DNA of 64,000 nucleotides, from contig NZ_KB217478.1 of the NCBI RefSeq assembly GCF_000331305.1, positions 302,779-366,778 of the forward strand. Reading direction: 5' to 3'. Under the pieces are notes generated by a model, which saw only the letters and a list, made by a program, of their open reading frames with translations, was not told where the DNA came from and did not search any database. A program made the position numbers and the translations under genes. This stretch comes from Calothrix sp. PCC 7103. GTDB lineage: Bacteria; Cyanobacteriota; Cyanobacteriia; Cyanobacteriales; Nostocaceae. Positions 41,994-50,692 of the stretch are shown piece by piece (positions within the stretch are counted from its first letter, which is position 1; each line of letters starts with the position of its first letter).

Positions 41994-42245
41994 TCAAACT
42001 GTGATGGAGTTGATTCGCTCTTGTTCTTTGAGCCAACTAACTACGCTCGACTTACTAACGTTTACATGTCTGTCTTCACCTTCTCTAAATATTTGGAATG
42101 ACCCTGTTTCTAGCTCGTATTAGTCTAAAATTAAGTTTGATTCTCTTGCTTTGTTCAACGCTTTGACTTGTTGGGGTATTAACTCCTCAATTCTGGATTT
42201 TTCTGCTTCGCTTAGTTGCTCCCAGACTTTATCCTTAACTGTCTA
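41994..42245 (-). pseudogene. unassigned gene remnant with in-frame stops
   Basis: One frame reads VKDKVWEQLSEAEKSRIEEL, then NKARESNLILD, a TAA, then YELETGSFQIFREGEDRHVN and SKSSVVSWLKEQERIN before TGA. A further in-frame TAG separates it from upstream codons that continue to 42494. The text looks like real protein with two nonsense mutations. No family was recognised. Confidence 0.5.
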
Positions 42246-42530
42246 GTGACGATATAACGAGCTTCTGACTTGGTAGTAACTTGTCGCTATAATGCGTTTG
42301 TACTTATTATACTTGAAGTTGTAGGTACGGTAGTTGTTCAAACTGGAAAATCTTGTAAGTGAAACTTTCTTATTATCCGTAAGATATACATTTATGGTAG
42401 GATAGTTGGCGACATCAAAAAAATGTACCTGAAGGCGCAAATTATCATTGGCATAAAAGAAATATCTTCTATACAATAAAGTTAATGCCCTCAAAATTTC
42501 ACTTTAATTTCGTAACTAAACTGTATCAAT

Positions 42531-43022
42531 ATGGCGAGAAAGAAAATAACGAAGTCTGAAGAGCGCGAGCCGTCAGCGAAAAAAGTCAAACAAGTCAAGC
42601 CCGAAGAAAACAAGGCATCGGCTAAAAAAGTCAAAGAAATTAAGCCATTGGAGGGTGAGGCATTAGTTAGCAAAGTCAAAGAAATGCCGAATAGCAGTAA
42701 AGAAGAAAAAGCTAAAGCCTGCGGCTACTATAGCGTCACCAAAAATGGCGTAGAGCGAGTTAATATGATGAAATTCCTCAATGCTCTACTTGATGCAGAA
42801 GAGATATCATTTGATACCCGTTCGGACGAGCATGGTCATGTCGGACGCAGTCCAAACTATCGAATTACAGTGCAGTCTAACGGCAATTTGCTCGTGGGTT
42901 CAGCTTATACAAAACAATTAGGCTTAAAACCTGGAGATGAATTTACCATCAATATAGGAAGAAAGCACATTAAATTGATATCAGTTTCAGAGCAAGAAAA
43001 TCAAGACGAACTTGCCGCTTAA
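42531..43022 (+). CDS. cyAbrB-type transcriptional regulator
   Basis: 163 aa. The C-terminal half (about 60-155) has the cyAbrB pattern: KACGYYSVTKNGVERVNMMK followed by FLNALLDAE, then GRSPNYRITVQSNGNLLVG, TKQLGLKPGDEFTINIGRKH. These proteins bind DNA and tune nitrogen, carbon and stress genes in cyanobacteria. The N-terminal 55 residues are an added Lys/Glu-rich tail with a repeated unit (SAKKVKQVKPEENKA / SAKKVKEIKPLEGEA), probably disordered. It is monocistronic and followed by a terminator made of two GGCGCC words. Confidence 0.88.
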   Translation: MARKKITKSEEREPSAKKVKQVKPEENKASAKKVKEIKPLEGEALVSKVKEMPNSSKEEKAKACGYYSVTKNGVERVNMMKFLNALLDAEEISFDTRSDEHGHVGRSPNYRITVQSNGNLLVGSAYTKQLGLKPGDEFTINIGRKHIKLISVSEQENQDELAA

Positions 43023-43043
43023 AACCAAATCTAAATCAACGAC

Positions 43044-43076
43044 GGCGCCTTTTGTGATAAACTTAAGGCGCCTTTT
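43044..43076 (+). terminator. terminator built from two GGCGCC palindromes
   Basis: GGCGCCTT and AAGGCGCC form the stem, followed by TTTTC, about 20 bases after the cyAbrB stop. Confidence 0.7.
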
Positions 43077-43241
43077 CTAATCACGAGACACCGATTATTA
43101 AATTTGGGTATACTTATAAATAGTCTGTACTTACGCGAACAATATGACATTAGGACTGGGTGTTAATACTCGTAATTCCTTCACAAAATAGTACTAGCTC
43201 TAACTATGTTGGTGACGCCGTAATTTACTGAACGTATTAAT

Positions 43242-43305
43242 GGTGCGTGAAAGCACTTTAATATACCTTACGTTGATTGGTTGTAATAGCTTTCACGCAC
43301 CCTAC
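43242..43305. repeat. MITE-like element, copy 3 (GGTGCGTGAAAGC)
   Basis: Arms GGTGCGTGAAAGC and GCTTTCACGCACCCTAC. The inner word GAAAGC replaces GACGC of copies 1 and 2, as in the copy at 54777. Confidence 0.6.
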
Positions 43306-43309
43306 TCTA

Positions 43310-43327
43310 GAATGGCACTTACTTAAG
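43310..43327 (+). repeat. dispersed 18-mer GAATGGCACTTACTTAAG, copy 2
   Basis: Directly adjacent to the MITE-like element; the reverse complement matches 54928-54945 exactly. Confidence 0.5.
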
Positions 43328-43477
43328 CTCGCAAAACTGTTGGTGGGTATGAAGTGTTTAATGTGTTTTTATAATAGTGAAATCCTAAGTAATTTTACTA
43401 CCTTAATCTTGGTAATATTTTTATGAGTATTTTATAAAAGAAATAATCATATCATGTCTGGTTGATTGCCCACAATG

Positions 43478-43499
43478 TAGAGACGTTACATGTAACGTC
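43478..43499. repeat. GTAGAGACG hairpin, third member
   Basis: TGTAGAGACGTTACATGTAACGTC contains GACGTTACATGTAACGTC, a perfect 18-bp palindrome, of the same GTAGAGACG family as 24494 and 35836. Confidence 0.5.
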
Positions 43500-43698
43500 A
43501 TGACCAGGATTTTATTACTTTCGGTAGATTAAACAAAATTTTTCGTTCTGCTTTGCATAATTTAGTACTTGTCCTGCCCATAGGTTAGAGAACACTCGAA
43601 TATTCACCAATACGTAATGTATAAACTAAAATACATCGAAATCATATATAATTTTACGAATAATTTAGGATTGTTATATTGAGGGGCTATGCATTTTT

Positions 43699-46600
43699 AT
43701 GTCGGATTTTTCCCGTAGTTGGGCGTTAGTCATTGGAATTAATAATTACAATAACGGTATTCCTCCTTTACAGAATGCAGTTAATGATGCTGAGTCTTTG
43801 GCAGAACTATTGCGGGGAAAATACGGTTACGAAGTGTGGAAATATATAGATGAAGCTGCCACTCTCAAAAATCTGCATGAATTACTTTCGGTAACGCTGC
43901 CAAAAAAAATTACTGCTAATGACCGATTGCTATTTTACTTTGCTGGTCATGGTATAGCGCTTAATTGTGATGAAGAATTGGAAGGTTTTTTGATTCCTCA
44001 AGATGCCAAGTTGAGAGATGTTCAAACTTACTTACCAATGACTCTGTTACATGAATGTTTGAGTAAATTGCCTTGTCGTCATTTTTTGGGTATTCTTGAC
44101 TGCTGTTTCGCTGGAGCATTTCGTTGGTCATCTGCTAACAGAGAAATTTTAGCTGCAATCACTGTATATAAAGAACGCTACGAACGGTTTATTGCTGACC
44201 CGGCATGGCAGGTAATTACTAGTGCATCTTATAATCAAAAAGCTTTAGATGCATTCGCACTTAATAATCAACGTGGTTTAGAGGGCAAGCATTCACCTTT
44301 TGCTTTCTCGTTATTAGAAGCTTTAGAGGGAAAAGCAGACCTTTATCCTCCAAGTACTAATGGTAGACCTGCTGGTGATGGTGTCATTACTGCTACTGAA
44401 TTATATTTATACCTCCGTGGTGCCTTAGAATCAATTCCTGAAGAACGTTGTCAAAAGCAAACTCCAGGAATTTTTCCTTTGAAGAAGCACGATAAAGGTG
44501 AATATATTTTCCTGACACCCGGACACGTACTTAATTTACCTTCGGCGCCACCTTTGGATGAATCAAAAAATCCTTATCGTGGTTTAGAATCTTTTGAGGA
44601 AGAACACAGTGGGCTATTTTTTGGTAGACAAGAATTAATCGAAAAGCTGCATGGATTCGTAAATAAGCAACCATTAACTGTAGTACTGGGAGCTTCGGGA
44701 AGCGGAAAATCTAGCTTGGTTAAAGCAGGATTAATATCTTATATCAAGAAGTTAGAATATTGGGAACAAGACTGGGTTATTTTATCACCTATGCGTCCTG
44801 GGGAATCACCATTTCGCGCTCTAAATAATGTGTTGACTTCTGAGAAACTACTCCCTGTTGACGTATCTAATGGCAATTATCAACAAGCAATTGTAAATTT
44901 AAAAGCTAGAATGACCGTTTGGTGTAAGCGTAATCCCAAGAAAAAGCTTTTATTTGTAGTTGACCAATTAGAAGAAGTGATTACTTTATGTCGCAACAAG
45001 CAAGAACAAGAAAACTTTTTAAATTTTTTAGCATTAGCATTAGAACAATATCCAAATTATGTGCGAATTATAATAACTTTGCGAAACGATTTTGAAGCGC
45101 AATTTAGGGATATTCATTTACGAAACTATTGGCAGCAGTCTCGATTTATTGTGGCGCCAATGACGCGCGATGATTTACGAAAAGCAATAGAAGAACCTGC
45201 TATTGCGAGGGTCATGTATTTTGAACCACATAGTTTAGTAGAGCAGTTACTCGATGATGTCGCACAAATGCCAGGAGCTTTACCTTTACTTTCTTTTACA
45301 TTAAGCGAACTTTATTTAAAGTATTTAAGAAGTTGTCGAGATGCTTTAAGAGATAATCGTGCGATAACACAACAAGATTACGAAGAATTAGGAGGGGTTG
45401 CACGGAGTCTCACTCAAAGAGCAGATTATGAATATGACCAATTAGTTAAATTAAATATTGCTTATGCTCAAACTATTCGTCATGTAATGTTACGAATGAT
45501 TGCAGTTGGTGGTGTTGACTCTGCTCGTCGGAGAGTGCAGTTAACAGAACTTGAGTATCCACCAGGAGAAAATGAGCGAGTACAAGAAGTGATATATCAT
45601 TTTACAGACGCGCGGTTATTAGTCAAAGGAGAAGATATTGATGGTAATCTTTATGTAGAACCTGCTCATGATGCTTTGGTGCATGGATGGCATAAGCTGT
45701 TAATATGGAAATACGAAGATGAGGAAAGTTTAATTTTACAACGACAGCTAACGCCCGCAACTCTTGATTGGATAAGTCAAAAATCGGCGCGCTTTCTTTG
45801 GAATAATAACCCTCGTCTTAGTTTATTGAAACAGATACTTAATTCTGATAATAATTGGCTTAACAAAGTAGAAGCTGAATTTGTGCGCCAAAGTCTTAAA
45901 CAAAAAAACAAGGTATTGACTCGTAATTGCAGTATTACAGTTGTAGCAGCATTATTATTAATTAGTACCACAACTATTGCAATTATTAAAGCTATAGACG
46001 CTCAAAAGCAATTACTTGAATCTAACTCGCTCTTAGCAGAAAATTTACTAGCATCAAATCAAGATTTAGAGGCTTTAGTAAAAGCTACTGAGGCAGGAAA
46101 AATGTTAAAAAACATGTTGACTGCTAACACAACTAAAGAAGATACTAAAACTAGAGTAATAACTACTTTAGAAAAGGTAGTTCACGGAGTCAAAGAACGC
46201 AACCGCTTAGAAGGAAAGCAAGAAAATAGCTTAATAAGTGTGAGTTTTAGCTCAGATGGTAAAATAATTGCTGGTGGTGGTGAAAATGGAATTATTAAGT
46301 TGTGGCATGATGATGGTAGAACATTTCAACAGCTTACTCAACAACAAGTAAATGATAGTAATGTTGTTCGAGTTATTTTTAGTAGTGATAATCAAACTTT
46401 AATTTCAGCTAGTCAGCAAAGCCTTAACATTTGGCGGCGCCAGGGTAATGAAAAATTCACCTTTTATAAATCAATCACTGACCCAAATGCAATAATGACT
46501 TGTGCTTTAAGTCCTGACGGCAAAACTATTGCTACTAGTAATTCAAGTGGAAATAATACGGTTATCAAGCTTTGGAACTTAAATGGCAAACTATTGAACA

Positions 46601-48030
46601 CTATAAATGGACATAAAGACCGCGTTAATGATTTGAGTTTTAGTCAAGATGGTTTAACTCTTGCTTCTGCTAGTGCAGATAAAACCATTAAGCTATGGAG
46701 TACTAAAAATGGTACAAAACCCAAAACTACTATTATGGACACTGAAAGTGTGTTTGCAGTACGTTTTATAGATAGTCAAACTATTGCGACGACTGGCGCC
46801 AATAGAGCTATTAAATTTTGGAATATTAAAGACGGCAAGTTGAAAAAAGTATTTACAACTGGTAATTCTGATGCTATCTCACGTTTGGTTCTGAGTCAGG
46901 ATGGTAAAACTATTGCTTCTATAAGCAAGGAAGATGGAATTATTAAAATTTCGAGTATAGACAAGAAACAATTGAATACTTTACATAGCGATAAAACGTT
47001 TACAGATGCGAGCTTTAGCTTTAGTAGTAATATTATTGCTTCTGCCGACGGAGATAATAAAATTAGAATTTGGAATTTTAGTAATACTGCTATGGCGCCT
47101 CAAGGTAAAACTTTTAGTTTTAGTCCAGACAGTAAAATGATAGTTACTGGAGAAGATAAAAATATTAACCTTTGGCGAATTGATGGTCAGCATGTAAAAA
47201 AGTTTAAACCAGCACATAAGGACTTTATCAATAAAGTGGTTTTTAGTCTAGATGGGAAAAAAATTGCGAGCGCTAGTAGAGATAGAACTGTGAAGCTGTG
47301 GGATTTAAACGGAAACCCACTGCAAACTTTTCCAGACCACAAAGAGTCAGTTACAAGCGTTAGCTTTAGCCCTGATGGTAAAATGATTGCTTCAGGTAGT
47401 CTTGATAATACAGTAAAACTTTGGGATATAAATAAAAACAAAATTAAAACTTTTTTAGGTCATAAAGATTCCGTTACAAGCGTTAGCTTTAGTCCTGATG
47501 GTAAAATGATTGCTTCAAGTAGTAACGATAAAACGGTGAAATTGTGGGATTTAAATGGAAATGTAGTCAAAAATATTACAGGATATGCAAAAGGTGTTTT
47601 GGATGTTAGTTTTAATCCGACTGGTAAGATGATTGCTACCGGAGGTGACGATAAAATTGTCACCCTTTGGGATTTAAGTACATCCTCTGGGCACCTAGAT
47701 GTTCGCTACAAATTTCCAATGTCTCATGAAGGCAGTGTTTTTCGAGTAAAATTCAATCCTCATGGTCGAACTTTAGCTTCGGCAAGTGAAACTGAAATTA
47801 TGCTTTGGACTTTAGATGGCACCCTGTTGCCATTAAAACAACAAAATTTTAAACAAGTCAGAGACATTAATTTTAGCCCAGATAGTACAAGCTTTGCGTT
47901 ATCTGATTCTGGTAAAATAACCGTGCTGAATATGAATTTAGATAAGTTACTCAAACAAAGTTGTAGCTGGCTGCATAACTACTTGCTGTACAGCAATCGC
48001 TCCTCAAGGACAGTATGTAATGTAAAGTAA
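43699..48030 (+). CDS. caspase (metacaspase/orthocaspase) - STAND NTPase - WD40 protein
   Basis: 1443 aa. Residues about 5-240 form a C14 caspase domain with His84 (YFAGHG) and the Cys dyad 135-136 (LDCCFAG). NPYRGLESFEEEHSGLFFGR opens a STAND NTPase (nSTAND1-like) with Walker A GASGSGKSS (331-339) and Walker B LLFVVDQLEEV, then a helical region to about 740. A hydrophobic helix (about 743-765) is followed by about 13 WD40 repeats (SFSPDGKMIASGS..VKLWD) up to 1420. The WD40 ring probably senses a signal, the STAND oligomerises and the caspase cuts. An ATG with GAGGGG upstream starts it. Natural substrates are unknown. Followed by the small helical gene and the second caspase locus. Confidence 0.92.
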   Translation: MSDFSRSWALVIGINNYNNGIPPLQNAVNDAESLAELLRGKYGYEVWKYIDEAATLKNLHELLSVTLPKKITANDRLLFYFAGHGIALNCDEELEGFLIPQDAKLRDVQTYLPMTLLHECLSKLPCRHFLGILDCCFAGAFRWSSANREILAAITVYKERYERFIADPAWQVITSASYNQKALDAFALNNQRGLEGKHSPFAFSLLEALEGKADLYPPSTNGRPAGDGVITATELYLYLRGALESIPEERCQKQTPGIFPLKKHDKGEYIFLTPGHVLNLPSAPPLDESKNPYRGLESFEEEHSGLFFGRQELIEKLHGFVNKQPLTVVLGASGSGKSSLVKAGLISYIKKLEYWEQDWVILSPMRPGESPFRALNNVLTSEKLLPVDVSNGNYQQAIVNLKARMTVWCKRNPKKKLLFVVDQLEEVITLCRNKQEQENFLNFLALALEQYPNYVRIIITLRNDFEAQFRDIHLRNYWQQSRFIVAPMTRDDLRKAIEEPAIARVMYFEPHSLVEQLLDDVAQMPGALPLLSFTLSELYLKYLRSCRDALRDNRAITQQDYEELGGVARSLTQRADYEYDQLVKLNIAYAQTIRHVMLRMIAVGGVDSARRRVQLTELEYPPGENERVQEVIYHFTDARLLVKGEDIDGNLYVEPAHDALVHGWHKLLIWKYEDEESLILQRQLTPATLDWISQKSARFLWNNNPRLSLLKQILNSDNNWLNKVEAEFVRQSLKQKNKVLTRNCSITVVAALLLISTTTIAIIKAIDAQKQLLESNSLLAENLLASNQDLEALVKATEAGKMLKNMLTANTTKEDTKTRVITTLEKVVHGVKERNRLEGKQENSLISVSFSSDGKIIAGGGENGIIKLWHDDGRTFQQLTQQQVNDSNVVRVIFSSDNQTLISASQQSLNIWRRQGNEKFTFYKSITDPNAIMTCALSPDGKTIATSNSSGNNTVIKLWNLNGKLLNTINGHKDRVNDLSFSQDGLTLASASADKTIKLWSTKNGTKPKTTIMDTESVFAVRFIDSQTIATTGANRAIKFWNIKDGKLKKVFTTGNSDAISRLVLSQDGKTIASISKEDGIIKISSIDKKQLNTLHSDKTFTDASFSFSSNIIASADGDNKIRIWNFSNTAMAPQGKTFSFSPDSKMIVTGEDKNINLWRIDGQHVKKFKPAHKDFINKVVFSLDGKKIASASRDRTVKLWDLNGNPLQTFPDHKESVTSVSFSPDGKMIASGSLDNTVKLWDINKNKIKTFLGHKDSVTSVSFSPDGKMIASSSNDKTVKLWDLNGNVVKNITGYAKGVLDVSFNPTGKMIATGGDDKIVTLWDLSTSSGHLDVRYKFPMSHEGSVFRVKFNPHGRTLASASETEIMLWTLDGTLLPLKQQNFKQVRDINFSPDSTSFALSDSGKITVLNMNLDKLLKQSCSWLHNYLLYSNRSSRTVCNVK

Positions 48031-48066
48031 AGTTCTGAAAAATTCATTCAAATTATTTACGCGCGA

Positions 48067-48152
48067 AGTGCATAAAGTTATTTTAGTGACACCTATATAT
48101 TAGCAAGAGAACAAATTTTGTTCTTTGTAAACTCATTTGGAGGTTTGAATTA
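48067..48152 (+). promoter_or_regulatory. conserved upstream sequence of small helical gene 1
   Basis: About 85 bases (GTGCATAAAGTTATTTTAGTGACACCTATATATTAGCAAG..GGAGGTTT) that recur, with few changes, before the second paralog (49360-49445). The conservation reaches from about 85 bases upstream to the ribosome site, as expected for a shared promoter or leader. Confidence 0.6.
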
Positions 48153-48364
48153 TGACATACGGCGACTATACTTACGGCTCATCCTATGAAGATGGTATAC
48201 AACACTATAATACAGCAACGGATTACATAGGGCAGGGACGTAGGGATGATGCTCGCTCATATCTAGAATTAGCGAGAAATATCTTTATGCAGTGTAGCCA
48301 AACAAAACCTGAAGCTGCAAGATATTTGCAAATGGTAGAAGATAAGCTACGGAATTTGGGTTAA
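48152..48364 (+). CDS. small helical protein, paralog 1
   Basis: 70 aa. Pattern MTYGDYTYGSSYEDGIQHYN followed by YIGQGRRDDARSYLELARN, FMQCSQTKPEAARYLQMVED and LRNLG. Two or three helices with A/L spacing of TPR type, soluble, no Cys cluster apart from CSQ. The second copy (49446) is about 60% identical by eye. The ribosome site GGAGG is 9 bases upstream. It follows the caspase-STAND-WD40 gene by 121 bases. Role unknown; TPR-like fold suggests a protein-protein adaptor of the caspases (inference). Confidence 0.75.
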   Translation: MTYGDYTYGSSYEDGIQHYNTATDYIGQGRRDDARSYLELARNIFMQCSQTKPEAARYLQMVEDKLRNLG

Positions 48365-48387
48365 TAATTAGTTTACATCTTATGGGA

Positions 48388-48403
48388 TGGGCGCCTTCGC
48401 CCA
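48388..48403. terminator. hairpin TGGGCG-CCTT-CGCCCA
   Basis: A perfect 6-bp stem 24 bases after the stop of paralog 1. No T run follows, so termination is only possible. Confidence 0.4.
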
Positions 48404-48417
48404 GTCATATGTCAAAA

Positions 48418-48564
48418 TTAAGATGGGCAAACTCTGGGAGTAATGAAGTCTCCAGGCACCTTATTTGATATAGATGCTGTTAACATAACTTCACCCTTAT
48501 TGTTTATTGCCCAATTATCAGCTTCGACAATTTGAGGTGAAGTTAATTTTTCTTTAAGGTAAAT
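48418..48564 (-). pseudogene. tail remnant of a two-partner-secretion exoprotein
   Basis: 48 codons ending TAA: KEKLTSPQIVEADNWAINNK then GEVMLTASISNKVPG and TPRVCPS. PQIVEADNWxxxxKGEVxLTA is the final motif of cyanobacterial filamentous-hemagglutinin-like proteins. No start and no upstream repeats remain. Confidence 0.6.
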
Positions 48565-48946
48565 AATTTAGTACTAATGTTTGCCTTAAAAGGGCTGGCA
48601 TTGCCCTGACTGCCTGACAGATTTATATGGAAAGCAGTCAAATCAAGCTTTGCACTCCAAAGAGTAGATGCGAGAAAACCATATTTTGTAACTAATATCT
48701 TCGCGAGCTTTATTGGAAGCAAAACAAGGCTCTTGGTATGAAGGTAGTAAAGGGACTGGGGTTAATAATTCTCGCCCCTTATTAATAACGCCTTTAAGCT
48801 AGGGTGTTGACTCTGTAACGATTTTGGGTTTTCGTTCATGCAAAAACTGTGGTTAGTTGCAATGGCTGAAACCTTCTTTTCAACCCGCTTTCAGCAAAAA
48901 AAACTAAATAGCACGTACAAATTTACCAAAAAAGGGCTAAATTTTA

Positions 48947-48989
48947 ACAAAGTAAACACCCTACCTTTAAGCTAGGGTGTTTACTTTGT
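48947..48989. repeat. 17-bp perfect hairpin around TTTAAGC
   Basis: ACAAAGTAAACACCCTA and its complement TAGGGTGTTTACTTTGT with a 9-base loop (CCTTTAAGC). The loop and right arm are repeated at 48791-48808 without the left arm. Confidence 0.6.
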
Positions 48990-49359
48990 GTATAAGGCTT
49001 GTAAAAAAGTTCATACAGTTTTTGTGTCACGTGGCGCCAGCGTAAAAGGCTTGTATAATAAGGGTTTTGAGCTTTACGACAAAACACAGTACTATGATAA
49101 GCTATTTATGTCTAAATTATAACATAATCAACACCCTAGAATTAAACCCCTCTGACTTGTTAAAAGAGTGGGATTGAAACAAGGACGTTGTTTTTCTTCG
49201 TGCAACGCATACACTCGTTCACGTAGTGTCTCCGGAGGAGAAAAAACATTTTTATTTTTACGCTCGCTTAAACCCAGAAGGCGCATTTCTTATTGGTATG
49301 GAGCCAATTCGCCTTCTGCCCTCTGCCTTCTTGTAAAAAAAAATTAAATTGGTTGCTTA

Positions 49360-49445
49360 AGAGTGCATAAAGTCATTTTCGTGACACCTACATATTAGTA
49401 AGGGAGCAAGCTTTGCTCTGTGTATATTAAATGGAGGTTTTAATT
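49360..49445 (+). promoter_or_regulatory. conserved upstream sequence of small helical gene 2
   Basis: Matches the first copy: GTGCATAAAGTCATTTTCGTGACACCTACATATTAGTAAG and a final GGAGGTTTTAATT before the ATG. The in-between segment (GAGCAAGCTTTGCTC, a hairpin) corresponds to GAACAAATTTTGTTC in the first. Confidence 0.6.
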
Positions 49446-49664
49446 ATGACATACGGTGACGGCGGTTACGGTGGCTCATCTTTTGAGCAAGGTAAAGCAA
49501 ACTACAAGTCAGCTATGGAATACATAGGGCAGGGACGTAAGGGTGATGCTCGCAAATATCTAGAATTAGCAATAAATATCTTTAAAATGTGCAGTCAACA
49601 AAGTTCTGAAGCTGCAAAATATTTGGGTATGGCTGAACAAGAGCTACAAAATTTGGGTAGATAA
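49446..49664 (+). CDS. small helical protein, paralog 2
   Basis: 72 aa. MTYGDGGYGGSSFEQGKANY, YIGQGRKGDARKYLELAIN, CSQQSSEAAKYLGMAEQELQ, close to paralog 1. The ATG at 49446 is fixed by GGAGG and by alignment to paralog 1. It precedes the lipoprotein gene by 111 bases. Its placement ahead of the second caspase locus, with its own copy of the leader, suggests each paralog belongs to one caspase protein. Confidence 0.75.
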   Translation: MTYGDGGYGGSSFEQGKANYKSAMEYIGQGRKGDARKYLELAINIFKMCSQQSSEAAKYLGMAEQELQNLGR

Positions 49665-49775
49665 TCAGTAAACATGCTTCCTTAGTGTAAAAACCTTACA
49701 TGTACGGTTTCTACGTCTTTGGAAGTATTAGTGCAGTTTTCAGGGAAACTCAAAATAATTGAATGTCAAATACTT

Positions 49776-50669
49776 ATGGCTAAAAACTTTCAGAAAACAT
49801 TGTTACTAGTTACCATTTTGGCAACTTTCGCAAGTGGGTGTCGGTCTACAGATGATTACAAAAAGTTTGCTGAGGCTGGAAATAACTTTGCTAAAGCCAA
49901 TAATGAGTTATTAAATTCTGCTGAGAAGATGGCAGTTAATACCACTTCTGAAAGAATGTTGAGTGATAGAATCATTAAAGGAGAACCTGAGCTTAATATT
50001 AAGGATAGAGACAATTTTACTAGGCGTTATGAGGAAAATTTTTCCAAGTCAGATATAGAACGTCTTGAACTTATTAAAGAGCTTCGTAATCACAATAGAC
50101 TTTTGTTTACCTACTTTAATACACTGCTCAAATTAGCTGGTTCTGACTCTTCTGTACGAACTCAAACAGCAGTTACTAGTATCGCTAATCAGTTACAAGA
50201 TAGTGGTAACAGGCTAATAAGTCTTGGCAATCTCGGCAAATTACCATCCGTGACTGGTATAGTTCTTGATGCTCGAATTCGCGGCACCATTAGAGGAGAA
50301 TTAGAAAAGCGTAAAGAGAGTATTTACCGAGAAATAACAATCCAAGAAAAGTTATTGAAAGTCATTGGTAATTCAATGGAGGATGATGCAAAAGTAACAC
50401 GACAATTACAAGAATATCGTCTTGTACTTCTACCACTATTTGAATCATTAGACAAGATTAAGCAGGATGACTGGTTAGAAAAAAGGTATGAAGTAATGAC
50501 ACAAGATTCTAAAGTAATAGACCAAATTAATGAAGCAAGTGGTAATTTAGCAGAGTTCAGAGAAATGTTTATCGCTTCTGTCGGGGGAGAAGTAACTAGT
50601 AAGCAGATTAATACTTTTGTCAGAAAAACCAATTCATTTTCAAAAGAGATTGTTGTTAACAAACCATAA
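49776..50669 (+). CDS. lipoprotein with helical domain
   Basis: 297 aa. Signal peptide with lipobox LATFASGC (Cys21 or so) after KNFQKTLLLVTI, so the mature form is lipid-anchored at the membrane. The rest is helical and charged, with no named family: DRDNFTRRYEENFSKSDIER, LFTYFNTLLKLAGSD, a central LEKRKESIYREITIQEKL. The start at 49776 is chosen to place the signal at the N-terminus. It lies 23 bases before the caspase-lipase gene and the two are probably co-expressed. It may tether or regulate the caspase at the membrane (inference). Confidence 0.75.
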   Translation: MAKNFQKTLLLVTILATFASGCRSTDDYKKFAEAGNNFAKANNELLNSAEKMAVNTTSERMLSDRIIKGEPELNIKDRDNFTRRYEENFSKSDIERLELIKELRNHNRLLFTYFNTLLKLAGSDSSVRTQTAVTSIANQLQDSGNRLISLGNLGKLPSVTGIVLDARIRGTIRGELEKRKESIYREITIQEKLLKVIGNSMEDDAKVTRQLQEYRLVLLPLFESLDKIKQDDWLEKRYEVMTQDSKVIDQINEASGNLAEFREMFIASVGGEVTSKQINTFVRKTNSFSKEIVVNKP

Positions 50670-50692
50670 TTATTTATCAGGAGATATATACC

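Larger units (their letters stand above)
43077..43698. other. intergenic region with two repeat families
   Basis: Holds a MITE-like unit (43242-43305), the 18-mer GAATGGCACTTACTTAAG (43310-43327) and a GTAGAGACGTTACATGTAACGTC stretch (43478-43499). The 200 bases before the caspase gene are AT-rich and probably carry its promoter. Confidence 0.45.
48365..49359. other. about 1 kb spacer with remnants and hairpins
   Basis: Holds a GGGCG hairpin (48388-48403), a hemagglutinin tail remnant (48418-48564), two copies of CCTTTAAGCTAGGGTGTT near 48791 and 48964, a 17-bp perfect hairpin (48947-48989) and a CRISPR-repeat-like 3' end GTGGGATTGAAAC near 49168. No intact gene was found. Confidence 0.5.

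Noticed and set aside
42243-42494. 83-codon minus-strand frame upstream of the unassigned remnant
   Set aside because: Composition is Tyr/Asn/Lys-rich and unlike a protein; no ribosome site. It may only extend the pseudogene.
49140-49180. CRISPR repeat-like end (TTAAAAGAGTGGGATTGAAAC)
   Set aside because: Only one copy, no spacers and no cas genes next to it. The ending ATTGAAAC alone is not evidence.
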